Under the pieces are notes generated by a model. It ran no database searches and was not told where the DNA came from. It was given only the letters and a program-made list of their open reading frames with translations. Of a stretch of DNA of 64,000 nucleotides, positions 49,619 through 58,460 are shown piece by piece (positions within the stretch are counted from its first letter, which is position 1; every line of letters begins with the position of its first letter). The DNA comes from Clostridiales bacterium UBA1206 (GTDB lineage Bacteria; Bacillota; Clostridia; Oscillospirales; CAG-382), in NCBI GenBank assembly GCA_002310055.1, contig DBXS01000026.1, positions 94,357 to 158,356 of the forward strand, given 5' to 3'. Made by a program: the position numbers and the translations under genes.

Positions 49619-50294
49619 TAAACTCTTCGAATCCATAATTACCAAAGAATCCTCGCCTTCTTCGTATTTCTTTATCTGCCTGGGCGTGGCGCTGGTACTC
49701 GGTATCGCCGTCAGCCTGGCGTTTATGTACAAGAACCGTCACACCAAGTCGTTCGTCATCACACTCGCGGTCATCCCCGCGATAGTCGAACTGCTTATAA
49801 TGATGGTCAACGGCAACATCGGCACCGGCATCGCGGTAGCGGGCGCGTTTTCGCTCGTTAGGTTCCGTTCGGCGCAGGGCTCCGCGCGTGAGATCGTTTT
49901 CGTCTTCCTCGACACTTCGTTGGGTATTGCGATCGGCACCGGGTACATATGGGTCGCCGTCATATTCTGCATTGTGATACTCGCTTTCACGCTGCTCCTC
50001 ACCACGCTCGGCTACGGCGAAGCGAAAACGTGCGAGCGCGAGCTCCGCATCACGATCCCCGAATCGCTCGATTACACCTCCGTGTTCGACAAAGTGTTTG
50101 AAAAATACACTTCCAAAAACGAACTCTGGAAAGTCCGCACGACCAATATGGGTTCGCTCTACAAGCTTTCCTACCGCATTTCCCTCAAAGACGCCTCACA
50201 GGAAAAAGCGTTTATCGACGATCTGCGCGTGCTCAACGGCAACCTCGATATACTCTGCAGCAGAGACATTTCCGATTCCGAAGACAATCTCTGA
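49611..50294 (+). CDS. DUF4956 membrane protein
   Basis: The 227-residue protein has four hydrophobic helices (about residues 20-42, 48-70, 72-90, 105-135) with the conserved signature AFSLVRFRSAQGSAREI between them, then a cytoplasmic domain (about 140-227). DUF4956 proteins partner VTC-domain proteins and may move or anchor the polyphosphate product; function is not established. The RRS-Q-G-S-E/A-I motif and the overlap with the VTC gene support the assignment. Confidence 0.9.
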   Translation: MFDKLFESIITKESSPSSYFFICLGVALVLGIAVSLAFMYKNRHTKSFVITLAVIPAIVELLIMMVNGNIGTGIAVAGAFSLVRFRSAQGSAREIVFVFLDTSLGIAIGTGYIWVAVIFCIVILAFTLLLTTLGYGEAKTCERELRITIPESLDYTSVFDKVFEKYTSKNELWKVRTTNMGSLYKLSYRISLKDASQEKAFIDDLRVLNGNLDILCSRDISDSEDNL

Positions 50295-50310
50295 TCAAAC
50301 AAATAATCAA

Positions 50311-50343
50311 ACCGCCCGAAGCGTGGCTTCGGGCGGTTTTCGT
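50311..50343 (+). terminator. Terminator between DUF4956 and the solute-binding protein
   Basis: A perfect 13-bp stem AACCGCCCGAAGC/GCTTCGGGCGGTT (50311-50323 with 50327-50339) followed by TTCGTT; it probably serves both converging genes. Confidence 0.85.
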
Positions 50344-50359
50344 TGTGTTTTGCTTGTTA

Positions 50360-51883
50360 TCAGTTGCTTTCGTATCTTTCGATTATCTCTTCGATCTTAC
50401 TTTCCGCTGCGGGAAGGATCGACTGGAGGTTGGAAACGAACTGATCAGGCGACGAGACGCTGAACACGCCGTCGAGTATATTGTAAACGTGCGCCAGATC
50501 GTAATGGATACCGCTGAATATGATATCGAGCATCCTTTCGTCGTCGAGCGTGTTCATATCCTTACCTTTGAGAGTCGCGTCGTAGTAGGCTTTGGTAAGA
50601 TAATTTTTGCCGCCCGCCGCCATGAGGTCGAGCATATACGCCGAAAATTGCGCGTCTTCGACATTTTCCGGGATGCACACGCCGTAAGCCAAGTTACTGC
50701 ATCTGCAGTAATAGCCTTCCTGTTCCGTTTCGTATTTGGGAATGGGAACTATACCGTAAGTGACGTCGTAAGGTCTGAATTTTTTGAGCGCGGAAAACGC
50801 GAAGCAGTAGAACAGCACCTGATCTTCGCCGAACATCTGCACGGTCTTGTTCCATTTGTCGGTCTGATCGGAAAAATCGCTTACGTTGACGGTCCAGGTG
50901 CCTTTTTCGTTGGCGTAGGTCAGCGCTTTCTGAGCCACGTTGACAGTGCGTTCGCTTTTGCCTATAGTTACGATGGGATAATCGTTGGCGTCTTTACCCA
51001 TTACCATTTCGCCGCTGCCGAAATAGAGCGCAGCGCCGCCGCCGAGGCAGCCCCAGAAATCGTGTTCGTCCATCACGCCGTCGTCTTCGACCTGGTGTGT
51101 GACTGCCTTAGACATCTCGTACAGTTTGTCTATGGTCCATTCGCCGCTGTCGACGAGATCGTACATGTTGACGTCGGGATAATAGTTTGCCATAAGCTTT
51201 TTGTTGAAAGCTATGCCGTTGGAAACGATCCTCTGCATAATGGAAATATCGCCGGTGGAAAAGTAGATCTTGTGTGCGATGGAAAGGCTTTCGTTGGCGT
51301 TCTGATCCCACCACGGAGCGTAGATATCGAGATATCCTTCAAATTCGCACAGGTCGTAAAGGTTGCCGTCTTCCGCAAACGCAACAACGCCGGACATAAA
51401 CGGCATCGCGGCGTCACATATGGGATCGGCTGCGAGCGAAGTGCGCAGGCTGGTCACCACATTGTCGACCGCGACCGCTTTTACGGTGATGCCGTATTTG
51501 TCTTCGATCTCGCGGTTGCGCATATCGACCGCTTCGCGGATCTTATCGTCTGTGGTCTCATAGAGCGATTCGATCTCTTCGCTGAAATAGGTCGTTTGTA
51601 CGTTATTGTTGTAAACGAGTACGCGGAACTCTTTTCTGTCTTTCCATTCTTCTTTGAACGGAAGCTGGTTTTTGTTTACGTAGACGCCGTTTTCATCGCG
51701 GTACGGATCATCGGTTGTTTCCGAAACAGGTTCGGTCTTGGATTCATCCGCCGCCGAAGAGTCGTCAGCCGGAACGGAACTTTCTTCTTTGGAATCTTCG
51801 GCAGGTTTGTCGCTTCCGCAAGAAGCCAGAAGCAGTGAAAACAGCATAGCGAATACGCAGAGTATTGCGATAAGTTTTCTCAT
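50360..51883 (-). CDS. Extracellular solute-binding lipoprotein (family 1), orphan
   Basis: The 507-residue protein has a lipoprotein signal (lipobox LASC), an acidic Ser/Glu-rich linker and a type-I solute-binding fold with features of carbohydrate ABC transporters (FRVLVYNNN, NREIEDKYGITV, NGIAFNKKLM, WTIDKLYEMSKAVT, YGIVPIPKYETEQEGYY). The last motif, a proline-rich segment in the binding domain, is common in sugar-type proteins. No permease or ATPase genes are adjacent, and it has its own promoter and terminator, so its transport partners must be encoded elsewhere. Confidence 0.85.
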   Translation of the reverse strand: MRKLIAILCVFAMLFSLLLASCGSDKPAEDSKEESSVPADDSSAADESKTEPVSETTDDPYRDENGVYVNKNQLPFKEEWKDRKEFRVLVYNNNVQTTYFSEEIESLYETTDDKIREAVDMRNREIEDKYGITVKAVAVDNVVTSLRTSLAADPICDAAMPFMSGVVAFAEDGNLYDLCEFEGYLDIYAPWWDQNANESLSIAHKIYFSTGDISIMQRIVSNGIAFNKKLMANYYPDVNMYDLVDSGEWTIDKLYEMSKAVTHQVEDDGVMDEHDFWGCLGGGAALYFGSGEMVMGKDANDYPIVTIGKSERTVNVAQKALTYANEKGTWTVNVSDFSDQTDKWNKTVQMFGEDQVLFYCFAFSALKKFRPYDVTYGIVPIPKYETEQEGYYCRCSNLAYGVCIPENVEDAQFSAYMLDLMAAGGKNYLTKAYYDATLKGKDMNTLDDERMLDIIFSGIHYDLAHVYNILDGVFSVSSPDQFVSNLQSILPAAESKIEEIIERYESN

Positions 51884-51916
51884 AATGAATTCCTTTCTGT
51901 TTTTATTGCATTTATG

Positions 51917-51945
51917 ATTTTACCATATTTGCGCCGATATGTCAA
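51917..51945 (-). promoter_or_regulatory. Sigma-A promoter of the solute-binding protein
   Basis: Minus strand TTGACA (51940-51945), 17 bp, TAAAAT (51917-51922). Confidence 0.8.
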
Positions 51946-51967
51946 TCCAAAAAAAGCATATTTTGTA

Positions 51968-51995
51968 TTGACATAGTCAAAATAAAAACTATAAT
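51968..51995 (+). promoter_or_regulatory. Sigma-A promoter of the aminotransferase, with overlapping dyad
   Basis: TTGACA (51968-51973), 16 bp, TATAAT (51990-51995). The -35 box is half of a perfect palindrome TTGAC-ATA-GTCAA (51968-51980), a possible operator. Confidence 0.78.
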
Positions 51996-52017
51996 TATAG
52001 AAAAGAGGTGTATAAAT

Positions 52018-53205
52018 ATGATAAACGAAAAAGCGTACGGTCTCGGCAGCAAAAGATCGGCGATACGCGAGCTGTTCGAATACGGCAGAAAGCGCGTTTC
52101 TGTCGTGGGCAAAGAAAACGTCTGCGATTTTTCGCTCGGCAACCCCAGCGTTCCCTCGCCGCAGGCGCTTAAAGAAGCGTATATAAGGCTTTTGGAACTT
52201 CCCCCGCTCGAAACTCACGGCTACACTTCCGCCGCCGGCTGCGACGAGCTCAGGGCCGCGCTCGCGCGCAACGTCGCTGATACGTTCGATACCGAAGCAT
52301 ACCCGCAGGATTTCTACGTGACATGCGGAGCCGCCGCCGCGCTGACTTCCGTCATGGGCGCGCTGACGATCGACGATAACACGGAATTCATAGCGCTGGC
52401 GCCGTTTTTCCCCGAATACAGGTGCTTCGCCGAAACGAGCGGTGCGAAGCTGCGCGTCGTCGATGCAGACGAAAAAGAGTTCCAGATAGATTTTGAAAAG
52501 CTCGAAAAAGCCATAAATGTAAACACCCAGGCGGTCATTGTGAATTCGCCCAACAACCCTTCCGGCGTCGTTTATACCGAATTCACCGTAAAACGCCTCG
52601 CCAAACTGCTGTCGCACCGCAGCGAAGAATACGGCAAACCCATCTATATCATATCCGACGAACCATACAGAGAGCTCGTGTACGGCGGCGTGAAGGTCCC
52701 GTTCATACCGAAATACTACCCGAACACGGTCGTGTGCTATTCGTACAGTAAAAAGCTTTCGATCCCGGGCGAACGTATCGGTTACGTTTACGTCCCGCAA
52801 AACGCCGCGGATAACCGCAGACTTTTCGACGCCGTGGCGGGAGCCGCGCGCGCCTACGGTTACGTCTGCGCGCCGTCGCTCGTCCAGCGCGTCATCGCCG
52901 CTTGCGTCGACGTGCCGCCCGATCTGACGGTATACGAGACCAACCGCGATATCCTTTACAACGGGCTGACCGAAATGGGATATTTCTGTGCCAAGCCCGA
53001 CGGAGCGTTCTATCTGTTCGTCAAGACCCCCGAAAACGACGGCGACGCTTTCTGCGAGCGCGCCAAGCAAAAGGATCTGCTCGTGGTGCCCGGCGCCGGA
53101 TTCGGCTGCCCCGGTTTCGTGAGGATATCGTATTGCGTGGATACCGAAGTTTGCTTACGCTCGCTGCCCATTTTCAAAGAACTCATGGAAAATAGCGGCA
53201 AATAA
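52018..53205 (+). CDS. Pyridoxal phosphate-dependent aminotransferase (class I/II)
   Basis: The 395-residue enzyme has the fold type I pattern: FSLGNPSVPSP near the start, YTSAAGCDELRAAL, NSPNNPSGVVY, ISDEPYREL and the PLP-binding lysine in YSYSKKLSIPGERIGY. The subgroup is an aspartate-like aminotransferase common in Clostridia. Which amino acid it uses cannot be decided. It is monocistronic and divergent from the solute-binding protein. AAGAGGTG precedes the ATG. Confidence 0.9.
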   Translation: MINEKAYGLGSKRSAIRELFEYGRKRVSVVGKENVCDFSLGNPSVPSPQALKEAYIRLLELPPLETHGYTSAAGCDELRAALARNVADTFDTEAYPQDFYVTCGAAAALTSVMGALTIDDNTEFIALAPFFPEYRCFAETSGAKLRVVDADEKEFQIDFEKLEKAINVNTQAVIVNSPNNPSGVVYTEFTVKRLAKLLSHRSEEYGKPIYIISDEPYRELVYGGVKVPFIPKYYPNTVVCYSYSKKLSIPGERIGYVYVPQNAADNRRLFDAVAGAARAYGYVCAPSLVQRVIAACVDVPPDLTVYETNRDILYNGLTEMGYFCAKPDGAFYLFVKTPENDGDAFCERAKQKDLLVVPGAGFGCPGFVRISYCVDTEVCLRSLPIFKELMENSGK

Positions 53206-53218
53206 ACCGGTACGATCA

Positions 53219-53253
53219 AAAAAAGATCCCGGCGCCTGAACAGGCGCCGGGAT
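53219..53253 (-). terminator. Terminator of the giant metallophosphatase
   Basis: A 13-bp palindrome ATCCCGGCGCCTG/CAGGCGCCGGGAT (53226-53238 with 53241-53253) is followed on the minus strand by about six T residues. It lies between converging genes. Confidence 0.85.
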
Positions 53254-53261
53254 TCGCTTGT

Positions 53262-56200
53262 CTATTTGGCTTTTTGCTTTTTCTTTTTCGCAATAAGCAC
53301 GGCGGCGATCATACACACGGCGAGCGCGGCGGCAGCGATTAACGCGACCGTTACGGCGCTCATACCGCCCGAACCGCTTTCGCCCGCGGAACTTTCTTCA
53401 GCTTCTCCGGAAGGGATAACTTCCGCCATCGGAAGTTCTTCGGTGTAATACCTGCATTCGGGGACGTATTCGGGGACGTCTTCGTACACGGCGGTGAAAG
53501 TCCGGTCCTTAGAAGGCTTTATGGGGAAACTCACTTCTTTTCCGTCTTCGTCTTCCCAGCATACGAAGCGTTTGCCTGCGATATACGGTTCGCCGGGCGA
53601 TTCGAAATCGGCTCCCTGAGCGGCGTCGTATCTGCGCACCGCGTCGCCGGAAACGAACGTGAGCGCACACCCCTTGGGCTTGCCCAGGAAGGCGTAATTG
53701 AACGTCACTTCCTCGAACTGCACGGCAGCGGTGAAATTGACCTGGCGTAAAGTGTCGCCGGCGGGGATGAGCTTTGAAAGATCGAGATATCCGTACATAC
53801 TTCCGTACAGATCCGAAGGCATCGAATAGTCCTTGTAACCGAACTTTTCGTAAAGATCGAGCGCGAAATGCAGCCGCTTGCCGGAAGAAGTGTTTAAGCA
53901 CATCCCCCATTTGACGGCGTACGGAACGCTAACCGAAAAATACAGATACGGGTATTCGCTGATATTCGCGTTTTCGGGTTTCCACACTACGGTCACCCAG
54001 TTGCACTCGTTCGTGGTGGGCATAAGATGCAGCGCGCGGTTTTCATCGATCGACGCAGCAAAAGTGCTCGTTCCGCTTGTGCGCGTAAGAGCCGAAGCGC
54101 TCGGCGGGATAAGGTCTACCGCCATTTCGACCACGTTTGCCGAAGGCGCGCCGGGGCAATTCCCTATGAACAGAGTGGGCTCAATGCCGGCGCACCAGAT
54201 CTCGCCGCAGGTGTTATCGTAAAGGGTCGAAACGGTGAGTTCGGGGTTGGACACGACGTAAACGTCGTTTGCAAATGCGCCGTTCAGAAGAGTGAGATCC
54301 GAGCAGACGCCGTCGGGCGTTACCGCAAAACAAACGTCGTATCCTTCGGCGATTTGGGTCTTTTCGGCGCCGTACGCAACGCGGAACGCGCTCGTTTTTA
54401 CCGTCTGCGTGTTCGATATGAGATCGAGCTGATAGACGTTGTTGTCTATATACTGCGCGTAATAGTTTTCTATATCGTAATAAGGCGAATACGTCCTGAA
54501 AACGAGCTGGCCGGAGGTGGTCACGGTGAGCAGACGGACGAATCCTTCGCCGTCGCAAGTGCAGTTGTTTATTATGTGCTGCGGCCCGCGATTCAGCTCC
54601 GCGAACTGGTAATCGTGCAGTATTTCAAGTATCTTTCGGTCGGAGCCGGGGACTTCCCGCCATTGACTGCAGGCGCCTTCGGAATGTCCGCAGAGTATCA
54701 TTTTTACGTTTTCGTTGGCGAAGGCGATCTCGTTGAGCATAGTCCTCGCCTTATCGCTGAGCAGCATTCCCTGCGCGTTTATATACTCGTGCGTGGCAAG
54801 TATGGCGTTGCGGTTCGGGTAGGCTTTGAGCACGGCGTTCGCCCAGGCGACAGTGTCGGGGTCGGCGTTTTTGCCGTAACCGAAACAAAGGATGACGAAA
54901 TCGTAACCGCCGAGCGAAATGAGGTCGTAGTGGCATTCGTTCTGATTTATCGCGCCGCCGAAGCATTCCTGCGAACTGTAGCGCGACGCCGGGAAATACT
55001 TGTGGTAATACTCGTAATTCAGTTTGTCGTGCTCGACGTCGTGGTTCCCCGCCAGCACCCCGTTGGGGACTCCGGCGTCGTCGATTATCTTCTGCATCTT
55101 ATCGGCGACGGCGTATTCTTTTTCGGCCTCTTCCCTGGTGTGCGCGTCGTCGACGAAGTCGCCGGTGTAAAGCGCGTACGCAATATTGCCGACTTTGTAC
55201 TGTTCGACCGTATATTCGGAAATGCTTTGGTAAAGGAAATTGAGGTCGTCGAAAGTCGAATAATACTGCGTATCGGTATGCCAGAGTATGGTGTCGCTCC
55301 CGTTGCCTATCAGTTCGGGCGCTATGCGGACGCGCGCCTTATCCCCGCTCGCGTATCCGCTTTCTTTGATCACGAGAGGAACCGTCACGGCGGTACCGCT
55401 TGCAGCTACCGCGAGCTTTTCCCATTCGTTCTCCGCGTAATTCCACGCGAGTACCGCGTATTTGCCGCCGTTGCCCGTCTGCGACGTGCAGTTGATGTAG
55501 ACGGTATCCGAATCGACGCCTTCGAGATCTATAAGGAACGACTGATACGGCGAAAAACCGTCGTCCATTTCGTCGAATGCGGCAAGCCTTTCGTCCGTGC
55601 AGCCGAGCGCGTCGCCGCAGGCCGCGTTGCCGCCAAGGAACAGATTTATGTTCTTTATAAGTTTGGCGCCGTAAATATCGCCGTCGCCGCTTATAGCGCC
55701 GTTTTCATATACCGGCGAAACGGGCGCGTTCGACGCGTATTCAAAGAACGCATAAGCGTAGCCTTCGTTGCCGAGCTTGTCTTTGGTATAAACGCACAGC
55801 GTGTGCCTGCCGTCGCTTATCTTGGCGGAAGAAAGATCGTATTCGCCCGCCTTGTATGCGGTGTAGACCTTTCTGTCGTCGAGCGTGACGTACGCCTTTG
55901 AAAAGCCCGAAACGCTGTCGGAAAACGTGATCGTGAGATCGTCGTTCGGAGTAAGGTACTCCCTTCCCGCAAACGCTATTTCGGCGCGCGGCGCCTGATT
56001 GTTTACGATTATCGTATCGGTCTCGTCAAGATATTTGCCGGTTTCGGGGACGTAGAACTTTATGACGTTTTCCCCTTCGGGAAGTTCCGTCGTATCTATT
56101 TCGTAAATGATCTTCCCGCTGTTGAAACCGCTTTCAAAGCGCATACCGACCATAACGGGAACGTCGGGCGTGTTGCCGCCCATATACGTTTCCTGTATCC

Positions 56201-56750
56201 AGCCGTCGCCGACTTTTACGGACTTTCCGTTGTATTCCGCACGGACAGGCGTCACGCCGGCGCTGTTGGCTATAGGCATATATTTGTAAAAATCGAATGC
56301 GATCTTTTCGCCGTCGGCGGCGAGGAGCTCAAAGCTTAAAAGCTCAAAGTCGTCCTCGTTGAATTTTCCGTATACCAAATCGGTATTGTAATAGCCGCTG
56401 CCGGTCTCGGGCCTCAGCGTGATCTCGTTGGCACCTTCCGAAATGAGAGTGCCCGGAACGGCGAGATCGCCGCCCGATACGAAAGTACCTATCATAGTTC
56501 CGTTCACGAAAACGCCGCAGGTGTAATCCACGCCCGAAGCAGTCACGCGGACCGTGGCGCAGTTTTCCGAAACGTCTGCCTGCGCGTAGCGTTTTCCGTT
56601 TATTTCAAGTTCTGTCTCGCGTTCAAATTCGTAAGAAAGGCGCACCACGCCGCGGCACGGCTGCTTTTTGTCCTCTTCGCGCGCATAAACGCGAGGGACG
56701 CACAGCACGAGCATAATCAGCGCGGTAAGTAAAGCCAAAGTTCTTTTCAT
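53262..56750 (-). CDS. Giant cell-surface metallophosphatase with Ig-like domains
   Basis: The 1162-residue protein (ATG 56750 after CGGAGGTG) has a signal peptide, beta-rich binding domains (residues about 30-470, including a Big/Ig-like section), a calcineurin-like phosphoesterase domain (about 480-760) with LWHTDTQYYS, YTGDFVDD, VLAGNHDVEHD, ILATHEYI and LCGHSEGA, further carbohydrate-binding-like beta domains, a repeat-like segment near 1060-1110 and a C-terminal membrane helix with a KKKKQK tail. It would act outside the cell on phosphoesters. The first motif has Gln in place of the usual DxH histidine. Confidence 0.85.
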   Translation of the reverse strand: MKRTLALLTALIMLVLCVPRVYAREEDKKQPCRGVVRLSYEFERETELEINGKRYAQADVSENCATVRVTASGVDYTCGVFVNGTMIGTFVSGGDLAVPGTLISEGANEITLRPETGSGYYNTDLVYGKFNEDDFELLSFELLAADGEKIAFDFYKYMPIANSAGVTPVRAEYNGKSVKVGDGWIQETYMGGNTPDVPVMVGMRFESGFNSGKIIYEIDTTELPEGENVIKFYVPETGKYLDETDTIIVNNQAPRAEIAFAGREYLTPNDDLTITFSDSVSGFSKAYVTLDDRKVYTAYKAGEYDLSSAKISDGRHTLCVYTKDKLGNEGYAYAFFEYASNAPVSPVYENGAISGDGDIYGAKLIKNINLFLGGNAACGDALGCTDERLAAFDEMDDGFSPYQSFLIDLEGVDSDTVYINCTSQTGNGGKYAVLAWNYAENEWEKLAVAASGTAVTVPLVIKESGYASGDKARVRIAPELIGNGSDTILWHTDTQYYSTFDDLNFLYQSISEYTVEQYKVGNIAYALYTGDFVDDAHTREEAEKEYAVADKMQKIIDDAGVPNGVLAGNHDVEHDKLNYEYYHKYFPASRYSSQECFGGAINQNECHYDLISLGGYDFVILCFGYGKNADPDTVAWANAVLKAYPNRNAILATHEYINAQGMLLSDKARTMLNEIAFANENVKMILCGHSEGACSQWREVPGSDRKILEILHDYQFAELNRGPQHIINNCTCDGEGFVRLLTVTTSGQLVFRTYSPYYDIENYYAQYIDNNVYQLDLISNTQTVKTSAFRVAYGAEKTQIAEGYDVCFAVTPDGVCSDLTLLNGAFANDVYVVSNPELTVSTLYDNTCGEIWCAGIEPTLFIGNCPGAPSANVVEMAVDLIPPSASALTRTSGTSTFAASIDENRALHLMPTTNECNWVTVVWKPENANISEYPYLYFSVSVPYAVKWGMCLNTSSGKRLHFALDLYEKFGYKDYSMPSDLYGSMYGYLDLSKLIPAGDTLRQVNFTAAVQFEEVTFNYAFLGKPKGCALTFVSGDAVRRYDAAQGADFESPGEPYIAGKRFVCWEDEDGKEVSFPIKPSKDRTFTAVYEDVPEYVPECRYYTEELPMAEVIPSGEAEESSAGESGSGGMSAVTVALIAAAALAVCMIAAVLIAKKKKQKAK

Positions 56751-56770
56751 AAAAGCACCTCCGCTCAAAC

Positions 56771-56799
56771 AGTATAAATCATTCGGCGCCGTTTGTCAA
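56771..56799 (-). promoter_or_regulatory. Sigma-A promoter of the metallophosphatase
   Basis: Minus strand TTGACA (56794-56799), 17 bp, TATACT (56771-56776). Confidence 0.82.
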
Positions 56800-56902
56800 T
56801 AATCAAGTCGGCGCGAACGAAAGTCGCAAACGGATTTTTCGTTATTACATCATTTGAACAATAAAAATAGCCCGCGCGGTATTATATTTTAATATTTAAA
56901 TA

Positions 56903-56931
56903 TTGATTTTTCATATATTAGATGCTATACT
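56903..56931 (+). promoter_or_regulatory. Sigma-A promoter of the DJ-1 gene
   Basis: TTGATT (56903-56908), 17 bp, TATACT (56926-56931), 36 bp before the start codon. Confidence 0.75.
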
Positions 56932-56966
56932 GTATTTTGAATAAACATAAAAAGGTGTGTTATCTT

Positions 56967-57512
56967 ATGAAAGTATACATTATGCTCGCCGACGGGTTCG
57001 AAGAGACCGAAGCTCTCGTCCCCTGGGACGTGCTCAAACGCGCGGGAGCCGAAGTACAACTCGTTTCCGTAAGCGCATCCAAACGCGTGACCGGCGCCCA
57101 CGGACTTGCAGTCGAAGCCGATTCCGTTATAGATGATATCGGTCCGTCGGTACCCGACTGTGTCGTACTGCCCGGAGGAATGCCGGGAACGCTGAACCTC
57201 AAAGCGTGCGCAAAACTTTCGGAAATGCTGCTTAAAGCCGACGCCGAAGGCAAAATCATCGCCGCGATCTGCGCCGCTCCCTCCGTGCTCGGCGGGCTCG
57301 GGCTTCTCAAAGGCAAAAAGGCAGTCTGCTTCCCCGGTTTTGAAAACGCGCTCGAGGGCGCAAAGGTCGTAAAAACTTCCGTATGCCGCGACGGCAGGAT
57401 AATCACCGCCAAAGGCATGGGCGCGGCGTTTGAGTTCGCTTTTGCGCTTACCGAACTGCTATTCGGACCCGATTCCGCCACCGAACTCAAAAAAGGGGTA
57501 CAGTATAACTAA
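56967..57512 (+). CDS. DJ-1/PfpI family protein (YajL-like)
   Basis: The 181-residue protein (ATG 56967 after AAAAGGTG) has the DJ-1 pattern: LADGFEETEAL with the conserved Glu15, VLPGGMPGT, and the nucleophile elbow AAICAAPSVLGG with Cys102, plus FPGFENAL and GMGAAFEFA. DJ-1 homologues are linked to methylglyoxal detoxification or protein repair; which of these applies is not decided. It is the first gene of a run of co-directional genes through the end of the window. Confidence 0.9.
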   Translation: MKVYIMLADGFEETEALVPWDVLKRAGAEVQLVSVSASKRVTGAHGLAVEADSVIDDIGPSVPDCVVLPGGMPGTLNLKACAKLSEMLLKADAEGKIIAAICAAPSVLGGLGLLKGKKAVCFPGFENALEGAKVVKTSVCRDGRIITAKGMGAAFEFAFALTELLFGPDSATELKKGVQYN

Positions 57513-57530
57513 AACGAAGGAGAAAAAGAA

Positions 57531-58451
57531 TTGAACAAAAAAGGCAAAGTTTTTACGCTAACACCTATATTTGTTCCGTTCCTTGCGGCGGTCTTGCTGC
57601 TATTGCTCACGGTGAGCGGCAAGCTGCTCGTTTCGTCGGGCGACCCCGAGATCACGGTCACCGAAAAACTGCTGCGTTTTTCGGTTGTCCAGATAATAGT
57701 CTATATACTGCCCTGCATAGTTTATTATTTCTTCAAAGGCAGAAAACTCAACACCCCGTTTATGATATCCCCGGTAGGCCGCGGCAACATACTGTTCGTT
57801 TTCGTGTCGGCGTTTATGCTGCTCGCCGGCAACCTGCTCATCAAATACATATACTACATATCCTCTTCGTTCCAGCCTACGGGCGTGGACCACATAGTTT
57901 CGGATCTCACTTCCATAAGCGGAGTGTCGCCCGCGCTCATAATAATCGCCGTCGCGCTGGTCCCGGCGGTGTGCGAGGAGATATTCTTCCGCGGGCTGGT
58001 GCTTGCGGAATACAAGATATACGGAACGTTCAACGCCGTCGTGTTTTCGGCGATCTGCTTTGCGATGATACATTTTTCCGTCGAAGCGTTCCCGCTGTAT
58101 TTCTTTTCGGGCCTTGTGCTCGGGATGACAGTCGCGGTCACGAAATCGGTGTTCGTTTCCATAGCGATCCATTTTATAAGCAACGTGCTGAGCATTTACT
58201 TAAGCGATTCATTTATGCGCGTCAGCGTACAGAAGAGCGGCAAGTTCTTTATGCTGTTCATAATCGCCACCCTGTTCATCGTTTCCACGGTGTTCGTCGT
58301 GGCTATAGCCGAACGCATTTTCTACCGCCGCGCCGATAAAAACGAAGAACGTCCAAAAGAAAGAAGCATCGACAATATCGCGCCCGTTTACCTTTCGCCC
58401 GGTTTTTTCGGGCTGGTGCTTGTGTTCGTGCTTATCATAATTCTTTTTTAA
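57531..58451 (+). CDS. CPBP-family intramembrane metalloprotease
   Basis: The 306-residue protein starts at TTG 57531 after GAAGGAG. It has about eight membrane helices and the Abi/CPBP (CAAX protease-like) motifs VCEEIFFRGLVL (EExxxR), FAMIHF and IAIHFISNVLS, whose Glu and His residues form the active site. Family roles range from prenyl-protein processing to bacteriocin immunity. Position 18 bp after the DJ-1 gene suggests co-transcription but not its function. Confidence 0.88.
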   Translation: MNKKGKVFTLTPIFVPFLAAVLLLLLTVSGKLLVSSGDPEITVTEKLLRFSVVQIIVYILPCIVYYFFKGRKLNTPFMISPVGRGNILFVFVSAFMLLAGNLLIKYIYYISSSFQPTGVDHIVSDLTSISGVSPALIIIAVALVPAVCEEIFFRGLVLAEYKIYGTFNAVVFSAICFAMIHFSVEAFPLYFFSGLVLGMTVAVTKSVFVSIAIHFISNVLSIYLSDSFMRVSVQKSGKFFMLFIIATLFIVSTVFVVAIAERIFYRRADKNEERPKERSIDNIAPVYLSPGFFGLVLVFVLIIILF

Positions 58452-58460
58452 GGAGCCGTA

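Noticed and set aside
54027..55901. 624-residue plus-strand open frame over the giant metallophosphatase
   Set aside because: Antisense to a protein with signal peptide, metal motifs and membrane anchor.
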